Of a stretch of DNA of 64,000 bases, positions 62,035-64,000 are shown one piece after another. Each line of letters begins with the position of its first letter. Position 1 is the first letter of the stretch. Under the pieces are notes generated by a model. The model worked only from the letters and a program-made list of their open reading frames with translations. It had not been told where the DNA came from and ran no database searches. The translations under genes and the position numbers were made by a program. The stretch is from Adiantum capillus-veneris (lineage: Eukaryota; Streptophyta; Polypodiopsida; Polypodiales; Pteridaceae), in assembly GCA_014529385.2 (NCBI GenBank), contig CM043952.1:150811057-150875056 (forward strand), read 5' to 3'.

Positions 62035-64000
62035 GTCCCTTGACACAGCTTTATGGGCTGAAGTAGTCTTCGGGTTGATGGCGGGCGAGGTGGTCTTTAA
62101 GTGCTTCCAGTGCCTTTTGGTATCTGATTCTTCATTCTTTGTCAGGCACTTGCAAAAATTGCATGGTGACTTGGTTTTCCAGTTCCATTGTTGAGTAGCC
62201 TACTAATCTGGATGTGAGGTTGCTTATCATCGGTGCAAATATCTTCGTTCGCCAGGTGAAGAATTTAGTGTAGAATGCTTCTTAAAAGGCTAGCATATTA
62301 TGCGAGGGCAGGAACATGCATCTGGCATAGAATCCGTAAAGGATTTCTTCTGAAGGTTGCCCACTCATATCGTAACGTAAGCCTTTGTTTCCTTCCAAGA
62401 ATGAGAGCCATGGAGCTCCTGTCTGCTCAGGCTCATTGAAAACTTGTATGCATGTGAGTAGCATCCTGCATATCTTATATAGCATTGCACAAGAGAGATT
62501 TGGCAGACTCTTGAAGAATGACATGGCGCTCATTAGGGTTTTCACCATGTATTCCTCTGTCGCTTGGCCTCTCTCTGGAGCTAGTAGCCTGGGGAAGTTG
62601 AGCCAAGTTGGCCTCTTCTTCAGCACTGCTTCATGCGCTTGCCATGTCCTTACTCTAGGTACAAAATAGAATGTCGGATCTCTTTGTAAGGCTGCAGGTG
62701 CTCTTGTGAACAGAATCACGTATCTCGGATTCTTGTTCAGCCAACTTAATTGCCACTTTGGGTGTTCTTTATCTGCGCCATCTTCTTGCATATCCTTGTA
62801 CAGCCTTTCTTTTACCTGTAAAAGTTCTACTTTGATGAGAGGATACGGTAAGGATAGTTGGTGCCATTGAGAGTTAATTTGATTGGGAGTGAGTTGAGTG
62901 ACATTGACAGAGTGTAAAACTCTCAACTCCCAATCCATAGCCGCCTTCCACTTCTCATCCACCTCTAAGGTGATCTTCTCTTTCAATGCGTCTTCTTCAG
63001 ATTTTGATAGCTAGACCATTGGCACTGTATCTTCGTCTGTGACGTGAACCTGAAAATCTTCATCACCACTCGGCTCTGTTGTGGACTGCATCTCAAACTC
63101 AGCAAACAAGAACGAGGGAATGTCTATTTGGGGCGGCTCTGAAGTGCTTGCCTCTTCCTGCGTGTCTGGCCTTCCATCTCTGAGGAGCTTTATAAGTTTG
63201 AGTTCTGCTATCTCCTTTAGGAGCTCCTCCTCTCTTTGAACCCGCATCAATGCCAGGTCTTTGCGATGTGACTGTTTGAGCTTTAATTCCAGTTCTAAAT
63301 CCTTGTTTTTCTTTTCAAGTGCTTTGTACACTTCATTAGTTCCCTTGATCGAGGCCGCGGCTGGATTTTCTCTGATTTGCCACAAGAAAATGGCATGATC
63401 ATTGATTCTCTGTTCGGAATATTGCAGAGAAGCATTGGCTACATCTAATTGCACTTGAATTATATGAGCTAACAGAGAGGTGGTAAGAAGTTCATCCGTG
63501 ACTTCTGTCAGTTGCTCGTCTTTTACCTTGCAGGCATCAGATAATTTTGTGAGGAGGTCACCTAACTCTGCCATTTCTTTTTGTTGTTTATCCCTGGCTA
63601 TCTGATTCTATTCCGCCTCTGTCTTTAGCTGCTGCACTTGCCTTTGGAGATCAGTGATGATAATTATCCTGTCTTCAAGCTCTCCTTGAAGAGCGTCGAT
63701 TACCATTTCTAGTTCCTTGGCCTTTGTGCTGCGGTTTAAGGCTGTTGAGCGGGGTTTCTCCGTCATGTCTTGCATCTGCCTTGCATACTCGTTTACTTGT
63801 AAAATCACCTCATCGTTTGATTGCCACTCCTCCTGTCTTACCAGTTGGGATGTGCTTGTAGCCTCATGTGTTGCTTCTTGCTGCATTGTAATTGTTGGTG
63901 GTTCTGTGGAGGTAGATGGTCGTTCTTCTTCTTGGTCATCATGAGGCTTTGATGCCTCGGCAATTTCTAGCTGAGTAGTTGATGGTGTGGTCTCAACTCT
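62035..64000 (-). mobile_element. Gag-like / coiled-coil coding region (copy 3, cut by the window edge)
   Basis: The best-preserved copy of the family's long coding region. In minus-strand order: a Gln/Glu/Thr-rich part, the coiled coil (KELEMVIDALQGELEDR, then LSDACKVKDEQLTEVTDELL), an acidic linker (STTEPSGDEDFQVHVTDEDT) and the C-terminal globular domain (WLNKNPRYVILFTRAP, PTWLNFPRLLAPERG, GFYARCMFLPSHNMLAF). Only one coiled-coil unit is visible before the edge. It includes linker sequence not seen in the plus-strand copies. Fossil, with only a few breaks. Confidence 0.65.

Overview
The window reads as nuclear DNA of a land plant. It has plant Ty3 and Ty1/copia retrotransposons primed by initiator Met-tRNA, a plant-type F-box/kelch gene, AT-rich spacers and very long (CT)n, (CA)n and (GA)n microsatellites. 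The retroelement load and repeat style would fit a large fern-like genome, but the sequence alone does not fix the lineage. I saw no rRNA, tRNA, CRISPR or bacterial-type operon.

Layout: 1-10,591 and 29,592-41,047 are two direct-repeat copies of one composite block: copia gag/protease fragment, then a reversed DNA-transposon-like remnant, then a Ty3 integrase tail with retropepsin, then about 2.1 kb of non-coding DNA with spaced palindromes, then a long gag-like/coiled-coil coding region, then an LTR. A third, inverted copy of the last two parts fills 61,093-64,000. From 10,839 to 23,596 lies a nest of one chromovirus-like Ty3 family: four LTRs, one of them inverted, with gag and integrase pieces between. 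The interval 23,660-29,590 is the only host-like island. It holds one convincing gene, an intronless F-box/kelch gene on the minus strand at 24,369-25,688, and a possible small secreted-peptide gene at 23,780-23,968, among microsatellites. From 42,161 to 49,323 is a second, inverted Ty3 element (RT-RNase H-IN followed by a retropepsin) carrying a 246-bp MITE. From 51,678 to 55,560 is a dead LINE. From 55,919 to 57,808 is a long unrecognised coding region. From 60,091 to 61,068 is the start of another inverted LTR element.

The most unusual signals are: (1) a retropepsin domain lying downstream of integrase in two different Ty3 lineages; (2) arrays of 20-bp palindromes spaced close to 285 bp in the non-coding part of both lineages, with different palindrome sequences but the same spacing; (3) a family-specific coiled-coil ORF next to the 3' LTR, present three times; (4) LTR copies that appear to record a compound microsatellite growing from a short seed.

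Limits: everything was read by eye. Percent identities are rough, element ends without a matching partner are estimates, and no database search was possible. All retroelements look broken.
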